Of a stretch of 64,000 bases of DNA, positions 41,667 through 49,488 are shown piece by piece (the first letter of the stretch is position 1; the number at the start of each line of letters is the position of its first letter). Under the pieces are notes generated by a model. It saw only the letters and a program-made list of their open reading frames with translations, was not told the DNA's origin and did not search any database. The stretch lies in NCBI GenBank assembly GCA_965218945.1, contig OZ244718.1:2170001-2234000 (forward strand). Direction: 5' to 3'. The position numbers and the translations under genes are program-made. The DNA is from DAOUJW01 sp965218945 (lineage in GTDB: Bacteria; Chloroflexota; Dehalococcoidia; Lucifugimonadales; UBA2985).

Positions 41667-42602
41667 GTGACTAACACTAAGACGCCCCTTCAGGGGCTCC
41701 CGGAGGCATATTACTCGACGGAGGATGGCGCTGCTTTTCTGGGTGACGGCTTAGAACTCATTGCAAATCTCCCCGATGATTCAGTCGACCTCATTATGAC
41801 ATCTCCTCCGTTTGCGCTTGTTCGCAAGAAGCAATACGGAAACGTGGACGCAGAGAAATACGTGGAGTGGTTCAGGCCCTTCTCTGAAGAGTTCTGGAGA
41901 GTCTTGAAGCCGGATGGTAGTCTAGTTCTTCACATAGGGGGCAGCTGGGATAAGGGTCAACCCACACGCTCCCTATATCACCTGCATCTTCTTTTGGATC
42001 TGTGCAAGAAATTCTACCTGGCCCAGGAGTTCTTCTGGTACAACCCTTCAAGGCTGCCTTCTCCAGCCGAGTGGGTGACCGTGCGTAGGATCAGAGTCAA
42101 GGATGCTGTTGACTATGTATGGTGGCTTTCGAAGAGCCAACAGCCCAAGGCAGATAACCGCAAAGTATTGAAGAGCTATAGTTCTGCTATGTTGGACCTG
42201 CTCAAGAACGGTTACAAGGCTAAACTCAGGCCCTCAGGGCACGACATATCGGCGAATTTTCAGAACGACAGGGGCGGTTCCATTCCGCCAAACATACTTA
42301 TAATTGCCAATACGGAGTCGAACAGCTACTACCTTAGGGCCTGCCGGGCCTCCGATATGAAGCCTCACCCTGCCAGATACCCTAGCAAGTTGCCGGAATT
42401 CTTTATGGAGTTCCTGACCGAAGCCGGGGATGTGGTTCTTGACCCATTCAGCGGCAGCAACGTAACTGGAGAAGTTGCTGAGAGACTCAATAGGAAGTGG
42501 TTGGCCTTTGAAATCGTGGAGGAATATATTAAAGGGTCTATGTTCAGGTTTGAGGCTGGCCACAAGAGGCTGATGGCCGAAGGTAGAGAATCATATGCCT
42601 GA
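41667..42602 (+). CDS. DNA methyltransferase, probable N4-cytosine type
   Basis: A protein of about 311 residues of the amino-methyltransferase group. The catalytic motif IV is LIMTSPPFAL (the SPP form associated with N4-cytosine methylation), early at about residue 40. The SAM-binding DPFSGSNVTGEVAERL lies late at about residue 265, the beta-class order. GTG at 41667 follows GAAAGG; longer openings run into the protease gene. Its stop overlaps the start of the HNH nuclease gene by 8 bp (ATGCCTGA). It would protect host DNA from that nuclease. The recognition sequence is unknown. Confidence 0.85.
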   Translation: MTNTKTPLQGLPEAYYSTEDGAAFLGDGLELIANLPDDSVDLIMTSPPFALVRKKQYGNVDAEKYVEWFRPFSEEFWRVLKPDGSLVLHIGGSWDKGQPTRSLYHLHLLLDLCKKFYLAQEFFWYNPSRLPSPAEWVTVRRIRVKDAVDYVWWLSKSQQPKADNRKVLKSYSSAMLDLLKNGYKAKLRPSGHDISANFQNDRGGSIPPNILIIANTESNSYYLRACRASDMKPHPARYPSKLPEFFMEFLTEAGDVVLDPFSGSNVTGEVAERLNRKWLAFEIVEEYIKGSMFRFEAGHKRLMAEGRESYA

Positions 42603-43584
42603 TTTGGGAAAAGCGGACTTGCTTGCGCGAATAGAAGCTGCAATAGATGGTTCGGGATGGCGGATGTTCATACAGGACGAGGATCATCCCTTCCGTATTC
42701 TGGTCAGCAGGCAAGGCGATTTACGCAATCTCATAATCTATATTTGGAATCTCACTTCGGGCGGCCCAGCGAGTGTGAGACCCGCCGATGAATTCCGCAT
42801 ACAGATTACGGGCGTCAACCCTCCTTTACTTGTTGAGCCTACCTCAACCACTTTGCTCCTCGGATGGTATGAAGACTTGTCGGTCTTCGTTGCATTTGAC
42901 GTTCAGAGACACCTAACTCCTCGCTTCTCCGCATCTGTGCAGGTGCGCCTGCCGACAATTAACCAGGCTGTAGATCTCGGTTTCGCCTTCCAGAGACGGA
43001 CAAATAGTGAACTCGTTGTTGTTTTTGCGCCTGACCAATTTATGAATTACGTCCTGAGCCAGGCGCAACTACACCGCTTTGGCAGGCACCCGGATGAGGC
43101 GCAATTGTTGGCTACTGCAACTCAAACCGAGCCTAGTGTGGAGGAAATAGGCGCCATGCCGTTAGAAAGGCGGGAAGCAATCCATACAATACGCCGCTTG
43201 GTTAGGCAACGCAGCTTCCGCAAGAGGGTTCTGCGCGCTTATAGCCACCGCTGTGCTGTCTGCCATATGCAATTGCAACTTGTTCAAGCTGCGCACATAA
43301 TCCCGGTACATATTCCGGGAAGCAGCGACGACACAAACAACGGTCTTGCGCTTTGTCCGTCTCACCACATTGCGTACGACGATGGGTTATTGACCGTCGC
43401 TCCAAACTATCACGTCATGGTCAACGAACCAAAGTTGAGACGACTTAGAGAGGTAGACCTTCACGGTGGGGAGGAAGCGCTCCTCAAATATGTATGCAAT
43501 ACCATTTGGTTACCGGCGAACTCTATAGAGCATCCTCGGCCCGAATACCTGCAGGTCGGTATGACGTCGAGAGGTTGGCAGTAA
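42595..43584 (+). CDS. HNH restriction endonuclease
   Basis: A 329-residue protein. A novel N-terminal half (about 1-200), probably for DNA recognition, is followed by a C-terminal HNH nuclease at about 218-265. There, CAVCHMQLQLVQAAHIIPV begins the module and LALCPSHHIAYDDGLLTV completes it, with two CxxC/CxxH zinc-type pairs. Paired with an overlapping methyltransferase gene it forms a compact type II-like restriction-modification system. The pair is visibly more AT-rich than pheS and pheT. Specificity cannot be read from sequence. Confidence 0.85.
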   Translation: MPDLGKADLLARIEAAIDGSGWRMFIQDEDHPFRILVSRQGDLRNLIIYIWNLTSGGPASVRPADEFRIQITGVNPPLLVEPTSTTLLLGWYEDLSVFVAFDVQRHLTPRFSASVQVRLPTINQAVDLGFAFQRRTNSELVVVFAPDQFMNYVLSQAQLHRFGRHPDEAQLLATATQTEPSVEEIGAMPLERREAIHTIRRLVRQRSFRKRVLRAYSHRCAVCHMQLQLVQAAHIIPVHIPGSSDDTNNGLALCPSHHIAYDDGLLTVAPNYHVMVNEPKLRRLREVDLHGGEEALLKYVCNTIWLPANSIEHPRPEYLQVGMTSRGWQ

Positions 43585-43625
43585 GATTGGTGTTAAATAT
43601 CCACTCCAACTTGGATTAAACCGCC

Positions 43626-46052
43626 ATGAAAATACCTTTGTCCTGGCTTAGAGAGTACGTAGAAATTGACCTGCCGCCGGAGGAGCTTGCTCATCGGCTG
43701 ACGATGGCTGGCACGGAGGTGGGCAGCATCGATGTTGTGGGCGGCTCCTGGGACAACGTCTTCGTGGGGTACGTGACCAGCGTCGACCCGCATCCCAACG
43801 CGGACCGCCTGAGGCTGGCCACCGTCAGCCTGGACGGCGAAGAGATGACCGTGGTCTGCGGCGCTCCCAACATTGCCGCGGGGCAGAAGGTGCCCTTCGC
43901 CAAGGTTGGGGCCCGACTCATTGATTCCAGGACCGGGGAGCAGGAGACGCTTAAGGCGGCCAGGATACGCGGTGTAGAGTCGGCTGGCATGGTCTGCTCC
44001 GAGCGCGAGCTTGCCCTGGGCGACGACCACGATGGCATTGTGGTGCTGCCGGACGACGCTCCGGTTGGCAAGCCGCTTCAGGAGTACCTGGGCGACGTGG
44101 TCTTCGACCTGGAGGTCACCCCCAACCGCCCCGACTGCCTGTCGGTGCTGGGCGTCGCTAGGGAGGTCGCGGCTCTCACCGGAGCTTCGATTAAGGAACC
44201 CGACCTTTCCTATCCAGAAGAGGGCGAGCCTGTCGAGGGTCTGGTGCGGGTGGATATTGTGGACCCGTCGCTCTGCCCCCGTTACACGGCCAGCGTTGTC
44301 CAGGGGATACAGGTCGGCCCTTCGCCCCAGTGGATGCAGGACAGGCTCATCAAGGCTGGGCAGCGCCCCATCAACAACGTCGTTGACGTGACCAACTATG
44401 TGATGCTGGAGTACGGTCAGCCCCTTCACGCCTTCAACTACGACACCATCGCCGAGGCCAGGATAATCGTGCGGCCCGCCCGTGAACAGGAGGCCTTTGT
44501 CACCCTGGACGAAGCCGACCACACCCTCAGACCACCCATGCTGGTCATTGCGGACGCCCGTCGCTCAGTGGCGCTGGCCGGGATCATGGGCGGCCTCAAC
44601 ACGGAGATGACCGACGACACAACCACCGTACTTCTGGAGTCGGCCAACTTCGACCCCATCAACACGCGCCGCACGACTCAGGCCCTGAGGCTTCGCAGCG
44701 AGTCCTCGTCCCGCTTCGACAAGGGACTCCAGCCGGAGCTTGCGGAAATCGCATTGAGGCGGGCTACTCAGCTGGTCCTCCAACTGGCCGGAGGCAGGGT
44801 GTGCAAGGGCATCAGGGACGCCTACCCTCAGCCTGCGGAGAGGCCTGCAATGCGCTTCACCCTGGCAAGGCTGAAGAAGGTGCTGGGCATAGAGCTGACA
44901 TCCGCGAGGGTGCAGGACATCCTGACATCGCTTGGCTTCACAGTCGTAGTCGAGTCGGAGGATGCCCTGCAAGCCACCATCCCGTACTGGCGCAGCGATA
45001 TCGTTCAGGAGGACGATCTTGTGGAGGAGGTGGCCCGCATCGTGGGCTACGACGAGCTGCCCATAGCCATGCTGTCGACGCCGGTACCGCACCGCTTTCC
45101 CCAGCCGGAGCGCGAGACGCGGGAGCGGGTAAGGGACATTATGGCGGAGTGCGGGATGCAGGAGACCATTTCCTACCCCCTGACCAGCGAGGCGGCCCTG
45201 GAGAGGGTCCAGCCGGACGTGGAAAGCCTGCGGACATTGAAACTGGCCAATCCCATGAGCGGGGAGCTTGAGAATCTGCGGCCGACCCTTCGCAGCAGCA
45301 TTCTGTCCACGCTGGCGGCCAACCAGCGCCACAGCCGGGACGGAATAAGGCTGTTCGAGTTGGGCAGGGTGTACATACCACGGCCATCGGATATGCTCCT
45401 AGAGCGTCCTGCTGACCTACCCCTGGAAAGGGAAACCCTGGTGGGCGTTGTAACCGGACCGCGCTCGCCGGAGGGCTGGCTGGGAGGCGATGAGCAGATG
45501 GACTTCTTCGATGCCAAGGGTATCTTGGAGGCGTTGCTGAGTCGGGTCCGGCTTCAATGCAGTTTCGAGCCGGCCGAGGACTCCATTTTCCTGCCAGGGC
45601 GGTGTGCCGCTATAGTCGCGGGTGATTCGACCCTGGGAGTGGTTGGAGAGGTACACACCCAAGTCCTGGAGCGCTTCGAGATAGATGCCACCCCTGTGGC
45701 CCTTTTCGAGTTGGACCTGACGGCTCTATTGCGAGCGCTATCGCTTGAGACCTCGCAGTACCGCTCGATCCCGCGCTACCCCGGCGCCTATCGCGATCTG
45801 GCCGTAGTTCTGGACCGGGACGTGGCCGCAGCCTCCGTGCAGCGCATAATCGAGAGGCATTCGCTGGTGGCGCAGGCCACCCTTTTTGATGTCTACGAGG
45901 GGACGGGCGTGCCCGACGGCAAGCGCTCCCTGGCCTACCGCGTGCTGCTCCAGCACACCGACCGGACCCTGTCGGGCGACGAGGTGGACAAGGCCCAGGC
46001 GGATATACTGGCCGGCCTGGAGCGTGAGGTAGGGGCGCAGCTTCGCGGCTAG
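43626..46052 (+). CDS. pheT: Phenylalanyl-tRNA synthetase beta subunit
   Basis: An 808-residue beta subunit with the standard domain order. The N-terminal EMAP/tRNA-binding fold is at about 40-150 (VTSVDPHPNADRLRLATV). The B3/B4 editing domain is at about 215-395 (RPINNVVDVTNYVMLEYGQPLHAFN). B5 and a catalytic-like domain follow (about 400-690), then a C-terminal ferredoxin-fold anticodon-binding domain from about 715 (SIPRYPGAYRDLAVVLDRD). It forms the alpha2-beta2 enzyme with PheS. No strong ribosome-binding site is seen before its ATG. Confidence 0.96.
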   Translation: MKIPLSWLREYVEIDLPPEELAHRLTMAGTEVGSIDVVGGSWDNVFVGYVTSVDPHPNADRLRLATVSLDGEEMTVVCGAPNIAAGQKVPFAKVGARLIDSRTGEQETLKAARIRGVESAGMVCSERELALGDDHDGIVVLPDDAPVGKPLQEYLGDVVFDLEVTPNRPDCLSVLGVAREVAALTGASIKEPDLSYPEEGEPVEGLVRVDIVDPSLCPRYTASVVQGIQVGPSPQWMQDRLIKAGQRPINNVVDVTNYVMLEYGQPLHAFNYDTIAEARIIVRPAREQEAFVTLDEADHTLRPPMLVIADARRSVALAGIMGGLNTEMTDDTTTVLLESANFDPINTRRTTQALRLRSESSSRFDKGLQPELAEIALRRATQLVLQLAGGRVCKGIRDAYPQPAERPAMRFTLARLKKVLGIELTSARVQDILTSLGFTVVVESEDALQATIPYWRSDIVQEDDLVEEVARIVGYDELPIAMLSTPVPHRFPQPERETRERVRDIMAECGMQETISYPLTSEAALERVQPDVESLRTLKLANPMSGELENLRPTLRSSILSTLAANQRHSRDGIRLFELGRVYIPRPSDMLLERPADLPLERETLVGVVTGPRSPEGWLGGDEQMDFFDAKGILEALLSRVRLQCSFEPAEDSIFLPGRCAAIVAGDSTLGVVGEVHTQVLERFEIDATPVALFELDLTALLRALSLETSQYRSIPRYPGAYRDLAVVLDRDVAAASVQRIIERHSLVAQATLFDVYEGTGVPDGKRSLAYRVLLQHTDRTLSGDEVDKAQADILAGLEREVGAQLRG

Positions 46053-46066
46053 CGCGCTTCAAAGCC

Positions 46067-46086
46067 ATTCCTGCGAAGGCAGGAAT
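46067..46086. repeat. REP-like hairpin
   Basis: ATTCCTGC/GCAGGAAT with loop GAAG. The same 8-bp arms occur at 1997-2016 and 61944-61963. Confidence 0.8.
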
Positions 46087-46166
46087 CCACGTGGGGCGGA
46101 GATCGGCTCCCTCATTCATGGGTACGCCTCCGTCACACGTTTGGAGTACCAGACCCCGGCGCTAAT

Positions 46167-46195
46167 TGACACGCTTGCAGTCGTGATATATCATC
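46167..46195 (+). promoter_or_regulatory. Promoter of tRNA-Met
   Basis: TTGACA (46167-46172), a 17-bp spacer and TATCAT (46190-46195) lie 42 bp before the tRNA. Confidence 0.75.
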
Positions 46196-46237
46196 CCTGC
46201 ACTAAACAAGGGCGCGGTCGGATTGCGCCCGATTAAC

Positions 46238-46312
46238 GGCAACGTAGCTCAGCGGCAGAGCGGGCGCTTCATAAGCGCTAGGTCGCAGGTTCGAATCCCG
46301 CCGTTGCCACCA
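46238..46312 (+). tRNA. tRNA-Met (anticodon CAT)
   Basis: A 75-nt cloverleaf. The acceptor stem GGCAACG/CGTTGCC has an encoded ACCA. The anticodon CAT lies at 46270-46272 in the loop TTCATAA, with a GGTTCGAATCCC T-arm. The first pair is G-C, so it is not the initiator. An elongator Met tRNA is most likely, but a lysidine-modified tRNA-Ile(CAT) is possible. Confidence 0.93.
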
Positions 46313-46343
46313 AAAAGCAAAATATGGGCGGACTGCTCAGCGT

Positions 46344-46380
46344 CGAGAGGGCTTGCTGACAGGCAGGCCCTCTCGGCTTT
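46344..46380 (+). terminator. Hairpin after tRNA-Met
   Basis: CGAGAGGGC/GCCCTCTCG (46344-46352 and 46367-46375) with a nested TGC/GCA stem, followed by GCTTT, 32 bp after the tRNA. Confidence 0.7.
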
Positions 46381-46485
46381 GGTAGGGGTTTCGCAAACGG
46401 CAGAGAGATTAGGCCAGTTTAGAACGGGTCATCTGCTAAAATGCAAAGCAAAGGTCAATCAGCTTCGAGCTAACAAAGGGATGTC

Positions 46486-46848
46486 ATGGTCAGCCAGACA
46501 ACGTGTCGAGAGCAGAGCAGGGTGTTCCTGGAGCAGGCGCATCGGGAGCTTCAAGAGGGGGATCTGTATCAAGCCTCCGAGAAGGGTTGGGGCGCGGCAT
46601 CGCAAATGGTGAAGGCCGTTGCTGAAGAGCGAGGGTGGGACCATACCCGACACCGAGACCTGTTTTTCGCTGTCTTTAGACTTCGCCGTGAGACCGGAGA
46701 CAGGGATATTTCAAGGCTGTTTGAGCCCGCTAACCTTCTACACGCCAACTTCTACGAAGGCGAAATGGATCAAGCCGACGTGGAAGACGCCCTTGAACGC
46801 ATAAGGCAATTCGTGGAAAAGTTGGAGGCATTGCTTCCGCCGATGTGA
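46486..46848 (+). CDS. PaREP1-like/HEPN-fold small protein
   Basis: A 120-residue all-helical protein similar to the PaREP1 family. The motif FLEQAHRELQEGDLYQASEK followed by WGAASQMVKAVAEERGW is typical. These proteins have a HEPN-like fold and often occur in many copies in prokaryotic genomes. Their function is not established, and the strict HEPN ribonuclease motif is not clear here. The start ATG follows AAAGGG. It lies between tRNA-Met and tRNA-Val. Confidence 0.65.
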   Translation: MVSQTTCREQSRVFLEQAHRELQEGDLYQASEKGWGAASQMVKAVAEERGWDHTRHRDLFFAVFRLRRETGDRDISRLFEPANLLHANFYEGEMDQADVEDALERIRQFVEKLEALLPPM

Positions 46849-46881
46849 TCTGGCCGGTGGCTTCTCGCCTCCCCTTCGCCA

Positions 46882-46910
46882 TTGAAGGAATTGGGCGGAT
46901 TGGCTATAAT
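46882..46910 (+). promoter_or_regulatory. Promoter of tRNA-Val
   Basis: TTGAAG (46882-46887), a 17-bp spacer and a perfect TATAAT (46905-46910), 24 bp before the tRNA. tRNA-Leu follows 36 bp after tRNA-Val and is probably co-transcribed. Confidence 0.8.
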
Positions 46911-46934
46911 GAGACTTCGGATGGTCATGCTCCG

Positions 46935-47011
46935 GGGCGGTTAGCTCAGCTGGTTAGAGCGCTTGCTTCACACGCAAGAGGTCAGAGGTTCAAGTCCTCT
47001 ATCGCCCACCA
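46935..47011 (+). tRNA. tRNA-Val (anticodon CAC)
   Basis: A 77-nt tRNA. The acceptor GGGCGGT/ATCGCCC has an encoded ACCA, the anticodon CAC is at 46969-46971 in loop TTCACAC, and the D- and T-arms are standard. Confidence 0.95.
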
Positions 47012-47047
47012 TAGCAGGCCCATCCGACGGTTACTAGACGGGATCAA

Positions 47048-47134
47048 GCCGAAGTGGCGGAACGGCAGACGCGCTGCGTTCAGGGCGCAGTGCCCCTTGC
47101 GGGCGTGGGAGTTCAAATCTCCCCTTCGGCACCA
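47048..47134 (+). tRNA. tRNA-Leu (anticodon CAG), copy 1
   Basis: An 87-nt class II tRNA with a long variable arm. The acceptor GCCGAAG/CTTCGGC pairs fully, ACCA is encoded, and the anticodon CAG is at 47081-47083. A near-identical second copy lies at 47879-47965. Confidence 0.95.
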
Positions 47135-47247
47135 CCAACTTCTCTTGGGGATGGTTAGCCACAGGGATGGGGCGTGGTGACTTGACTCTTGGTCCGGCGT
47201 TGACAAGCAATAATGCCTGATGATAAAAAGCTACTGGGCAAACTGAG

Positions 47248-47595
47248 ATGACTGAGCCGTTTGACGCTTACAGCGATTCTTCCAGGGTCGCAATCAGTTC
47301 AGGGGGCGCCTGCCTGATTCCGGCCAAGCGATCATGGGGCAATCCCTCGTGGGAACTGCTCAATGAGCTTCCGGTAGAATTGCAGGATTCTGGGACAGAG
47401 ACGTTGGTCGCTACCTGCCTGGCTGTGCAGGAATACGGCATTGGAGAGACGTTTGAGGAGGCCATAGAGGATCTATTGACCTCTCTGAGCGACTACTATG
47501 AGTCTCTTGAGGCCCGTGAGGATAGGCTTGCTGAGGCGGAAGCAAAGGACTTGGCAAATCTGCGCCTGCTTATCAGACGCCGGGCTGCTTCATAG
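47248..47595 (+). CDS. Putative antitoxin-like protein, first gene of a pair
   Basis: A 115-residue protein, not assigned to a family with confidence. The central region (CLAVQEYGIGETFEEAIED) followed by LLTSLSDYYESLEAREDRL resembles HicB/DUF-type antitoxins that carry a partial RNase H-like fold and a coiled C-terminus. The next gene begins one base after its stop. The pair lies between two tRNA-Leu copies, which suggests a mobile toxin-antitoxin-like cassette. Confidence 0.4.
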   Translation: MTEPFDAYSDSSRVAISSGGACLIPAKRSWGNPSWELLNELPVELQDSGTETLVATCLAVQEYGIGETFEEAIEDLLTSLSDYYESLEAREDRLAEAEAKDLANLRLLIRRRAAS

Positions 47596-47596
47596 C

Positions 47597-47863
47597 GTGG
47601 ACTTCCGTCCCTTGCAACGATGCTTAAGCGGCAAGCTGGTAGCGGTTGAGGATAGACGCTCCCACCATGTCTTCTATTGGCTGACAATCGATGGGGCCGA
47701 CCATCGCATCGCGAAATTCTCTCACTCGAGTCGTGGTCGTGTGCCGGATTTTATTGTTGCGGATACAGCGGCGCGGCTGAAGCTGAGCCGCCGGGAGCTT
47801 GATGAGTTGGTTGAGTGTACGCTAACCGCGGAGGGTTTCCTTGAGCTGTGGGCGTCTCGCTAG
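47597..47863 (+). CDS. Putative HicA-like toxin, second gene of a pair
   Basis: An 88-residue basic protein starting at GTG one base after the upstream gene. The pattern HHVFYWLTIDGADHRIAKFSHS followed by a helix ending in LSRRELDELVEC resembles the small beta-alpha fold of HicA-type RNA-binding toxins, but a definite HicA histidine motif is not secure. It ends 15 bp before the second tRNA-Leu. Function is inferred from pair organisation only. Confidence 0.4.
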   Translation: MDFRPLQRCLSGKLVAVEDRRSHHVFYWLTIDGADHRIAKFSHSSRGRVPDFIVADTAARLKLSRRELDELVECTLTAEGFLELWASR

Positions 47864-47878
47864 GTTGCGCAAGATCAC

Positions 47879-47965
47879 GCCGAATTGGCGGAACGGCAGA
47901 CGCGCTGCGTTCAGGGCGCAGCGCCCCTTGCGGGCGTGGGAGTTCAAATCTCCCCTTCGGCACCA
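47879..47965 (+). tRNA. tRNA-Leu (anticodon CAG), copy 2
   Basis: Almost identical to 47048-47134, with encoded ACCA. Differences are G7 to T7, which creates a T-C mismatch at the base of the acceptor stem, a change in the variable arm (GCAGT to GCAGC), and minor flank changes. It may be functional or a decaying duplicate created with the intervening gene pair. Confidence 0.85.
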
Positions 47966-48035
47966 CAACTTTCTCTTGCGAGGCCTCTACCAACGCGATG
48001 GTGGGCCAGGGGTTAGTACATCCGAAGGAGTTCCT

Positions 48036-48326
48036 ATGATAATCAGCTGGAAAGATGAATCAATAGAATTACGGTGTAAAGAACACCACGGGACATTGAA
48101 GGGACTGGCTACACATACCGGTGGTAGTCTACAGGGAGTAGCTATCTATTTTAGCGGGGGTCACTTTGCACAGTACAACATCAGTAATGACCCGATACAG
48201 TCAGATAACACCCCAATTCTATTCAGTGAAGCCGAGTGGTTGACTGCGTATATAAGCAGGCCCACCACTTATGGAGACGACAGTTTCATACAGTTGGCCA
48301 AGGATACCAGGATTGAGAACCAGTAA
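48036..48326 (+). CDS. Hypothetical protein
   Basis: A 96-residue protein beginning MIISWKDESIEL, with AAGGAG upstream of the ATG. The composition suggests a small beta-rich soluble domain (HHGTLKGLATHTGGSLQGVA). No family is recognised. The gene is AT-richer than the housekeeping genes, like its neighbours on this stretch after the second tRNA-Leu. Confidence 0.55.
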   Translation: MIISWKDESIELRCKEHHGTLKGLATHTGGSLQGVAIYFSGGHFAQYNISNDPIQSDNTPILFSEAEWLTAYISRPTTYGDDSFIQLAKDTRIENQ

Positions 48327-48435
48327 AGAGGTGCCATATGTTCCGAACCCTTCTGACATTTTGCGGGCTCGTTTTCGTGCATGGTGGGGTAGTGGTGACT
48401 TATAGTGACACTCATTGCAGAAGGGAGTTGATAGG

Positions 48436-48666
48436 ATGACACCTCAAGAACAAGAACAGCGTGGCGAACTGCTCAGAGAACTTAACCAGAAGATCATTGA
48501 AACTACTGATACGCTCAGAGTATCCGCCAATTTACTCAGAGCGCTTCGTGACGAGAATTTCAGACCAAATGCCGTGGTACTTAGTAACCTTGGCGGGACC
48601 CTTAGTCAATGCGCCGAGGTTCTCAGTCTATGTGCAGAGGCTCTAAAATCAAAGGATGACAAATAG
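48436..48666 (+). CDS. Hypothetical small helical protein
   Basis: A 76-residue, mostly alpha-helical protein (MTPQEQEQRGELLRELNQKI at the N-terminus; TLSQCAEVLSLCAEALKSK near the end), perhaps a coiled-coil dimer. AGGGAG precedes the ATG. No family is recognised and nothing in its neighbourhood defines a role. Confidence 0.5.
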   Translation: MTPQEQEQRGELLRELNQKIIETTDTLRVSANLLRALRDENFRPNAVVLSNLGGTLSQCAEVLSLCAEALKSKDDK

Positions 48667-48754
48667 CCGAGGGCTTACTCAAAATGCCCCACCTACCATA
48701 CGTCCCATCCCCTAGCGGCTTTGAGCTAGGTCGAACTTCTAGAAGGTACACACT

Positions 48755-49387
48755 GTGAAAAGGCTTGCGCTACTTTTTATACTAATCATCCTTCTGACAC
48801 TGCTCATCGCGTCCTGCGGAGCAGACCTGGGCTCACAAGGCGTGAGCGGGCAGCAAGGTGCCCAAGGCGCAACTGGGCCGCAGGGACAGCCGGGAGTTCC
48901 TGGCCCGCAGGGCCCGCCCGGGCCCCAAGGCCCACCTGGTCCGCCCTCAGATTCCGCTGATGTTTGGCCTGAGTTGCGCCTTGACTTCACGCTCAGCAAG
49001 ACCTGTGCCGATAGCCTGAAAGCGACCATAGAGTACAGTGGCACCGCGGAGGAGATTGAGAAGTCTAGGATAGGAGTGGAATTCTTGCTTGGCTTGCCGG
49101 CGCGATATATGACTGACGATCAGATCTACAACATCGGCAACTTGATCAACAATATAGAAAGTGGTCAGTCGAGGTGTAGAAGAGACGTGGAGTCTCTAGC
49201 CTTGTTTAAGGACGTTCGGGAGCATAACCCTATGGGTAGGTGGAGAGAAGACGTTCTCAGTAGGTATTGGAGGTGCGAACATCCTGGCGACCGGTGGCTA
49301 GCCGGAGGCTACGAACCGAATGAGGGAGAATGCGAGTCTCTAAGGCAGTGGCTCCCGGAGACGTGGGTACCACAGAAATCCATTTGA
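48755..49387 (+). CDS. Lipoprotein with collagen-like Gly-X-Y repeats
   Basis: A 210-residue secreted lipoprotein. The signal peptide ends LLIASC (lipidated Cys21). Residues 26-64 form 13 uninterrupted Gly-X-Y triplets, many with Pro at X or Y (GVPGPQGPPGPQGPPGPP), able to form a collagen triple helix. A globular domain of about 145 residues with several Cys follows; it is not recognised. Bacterial collagen-like proteins are often surface stalks for attachment. The start is GTG at 48755. Confidence 0.75.
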   Translation: MKRLALLFILIILLTLLIASCGADLGSQGVSGQQGAQGATGPQGQPGVPGPQGPPGPQGPPGPPSDSADVWPELRLDFTLSKTCADSLKATIEYSGTAEEIEKSRIGVEFLLGLPARYMTDDQIYNIGNLINNIESGQSRCRRDVESLALFKDVREHNPMGRWREDVLSRYWRCEHPGDRWLAGGYEPNEGECESLRQWLPETWVPQKSI

Positions 49388-49488
49388 GGTGCTCACTACC
49401 ATTAAATTCCAAATCTTCCGCCGACAATCGTCTATACTAATGTCCGCTAACCACAACACCACCCACACCATAACACGGAGGCAGCAGC

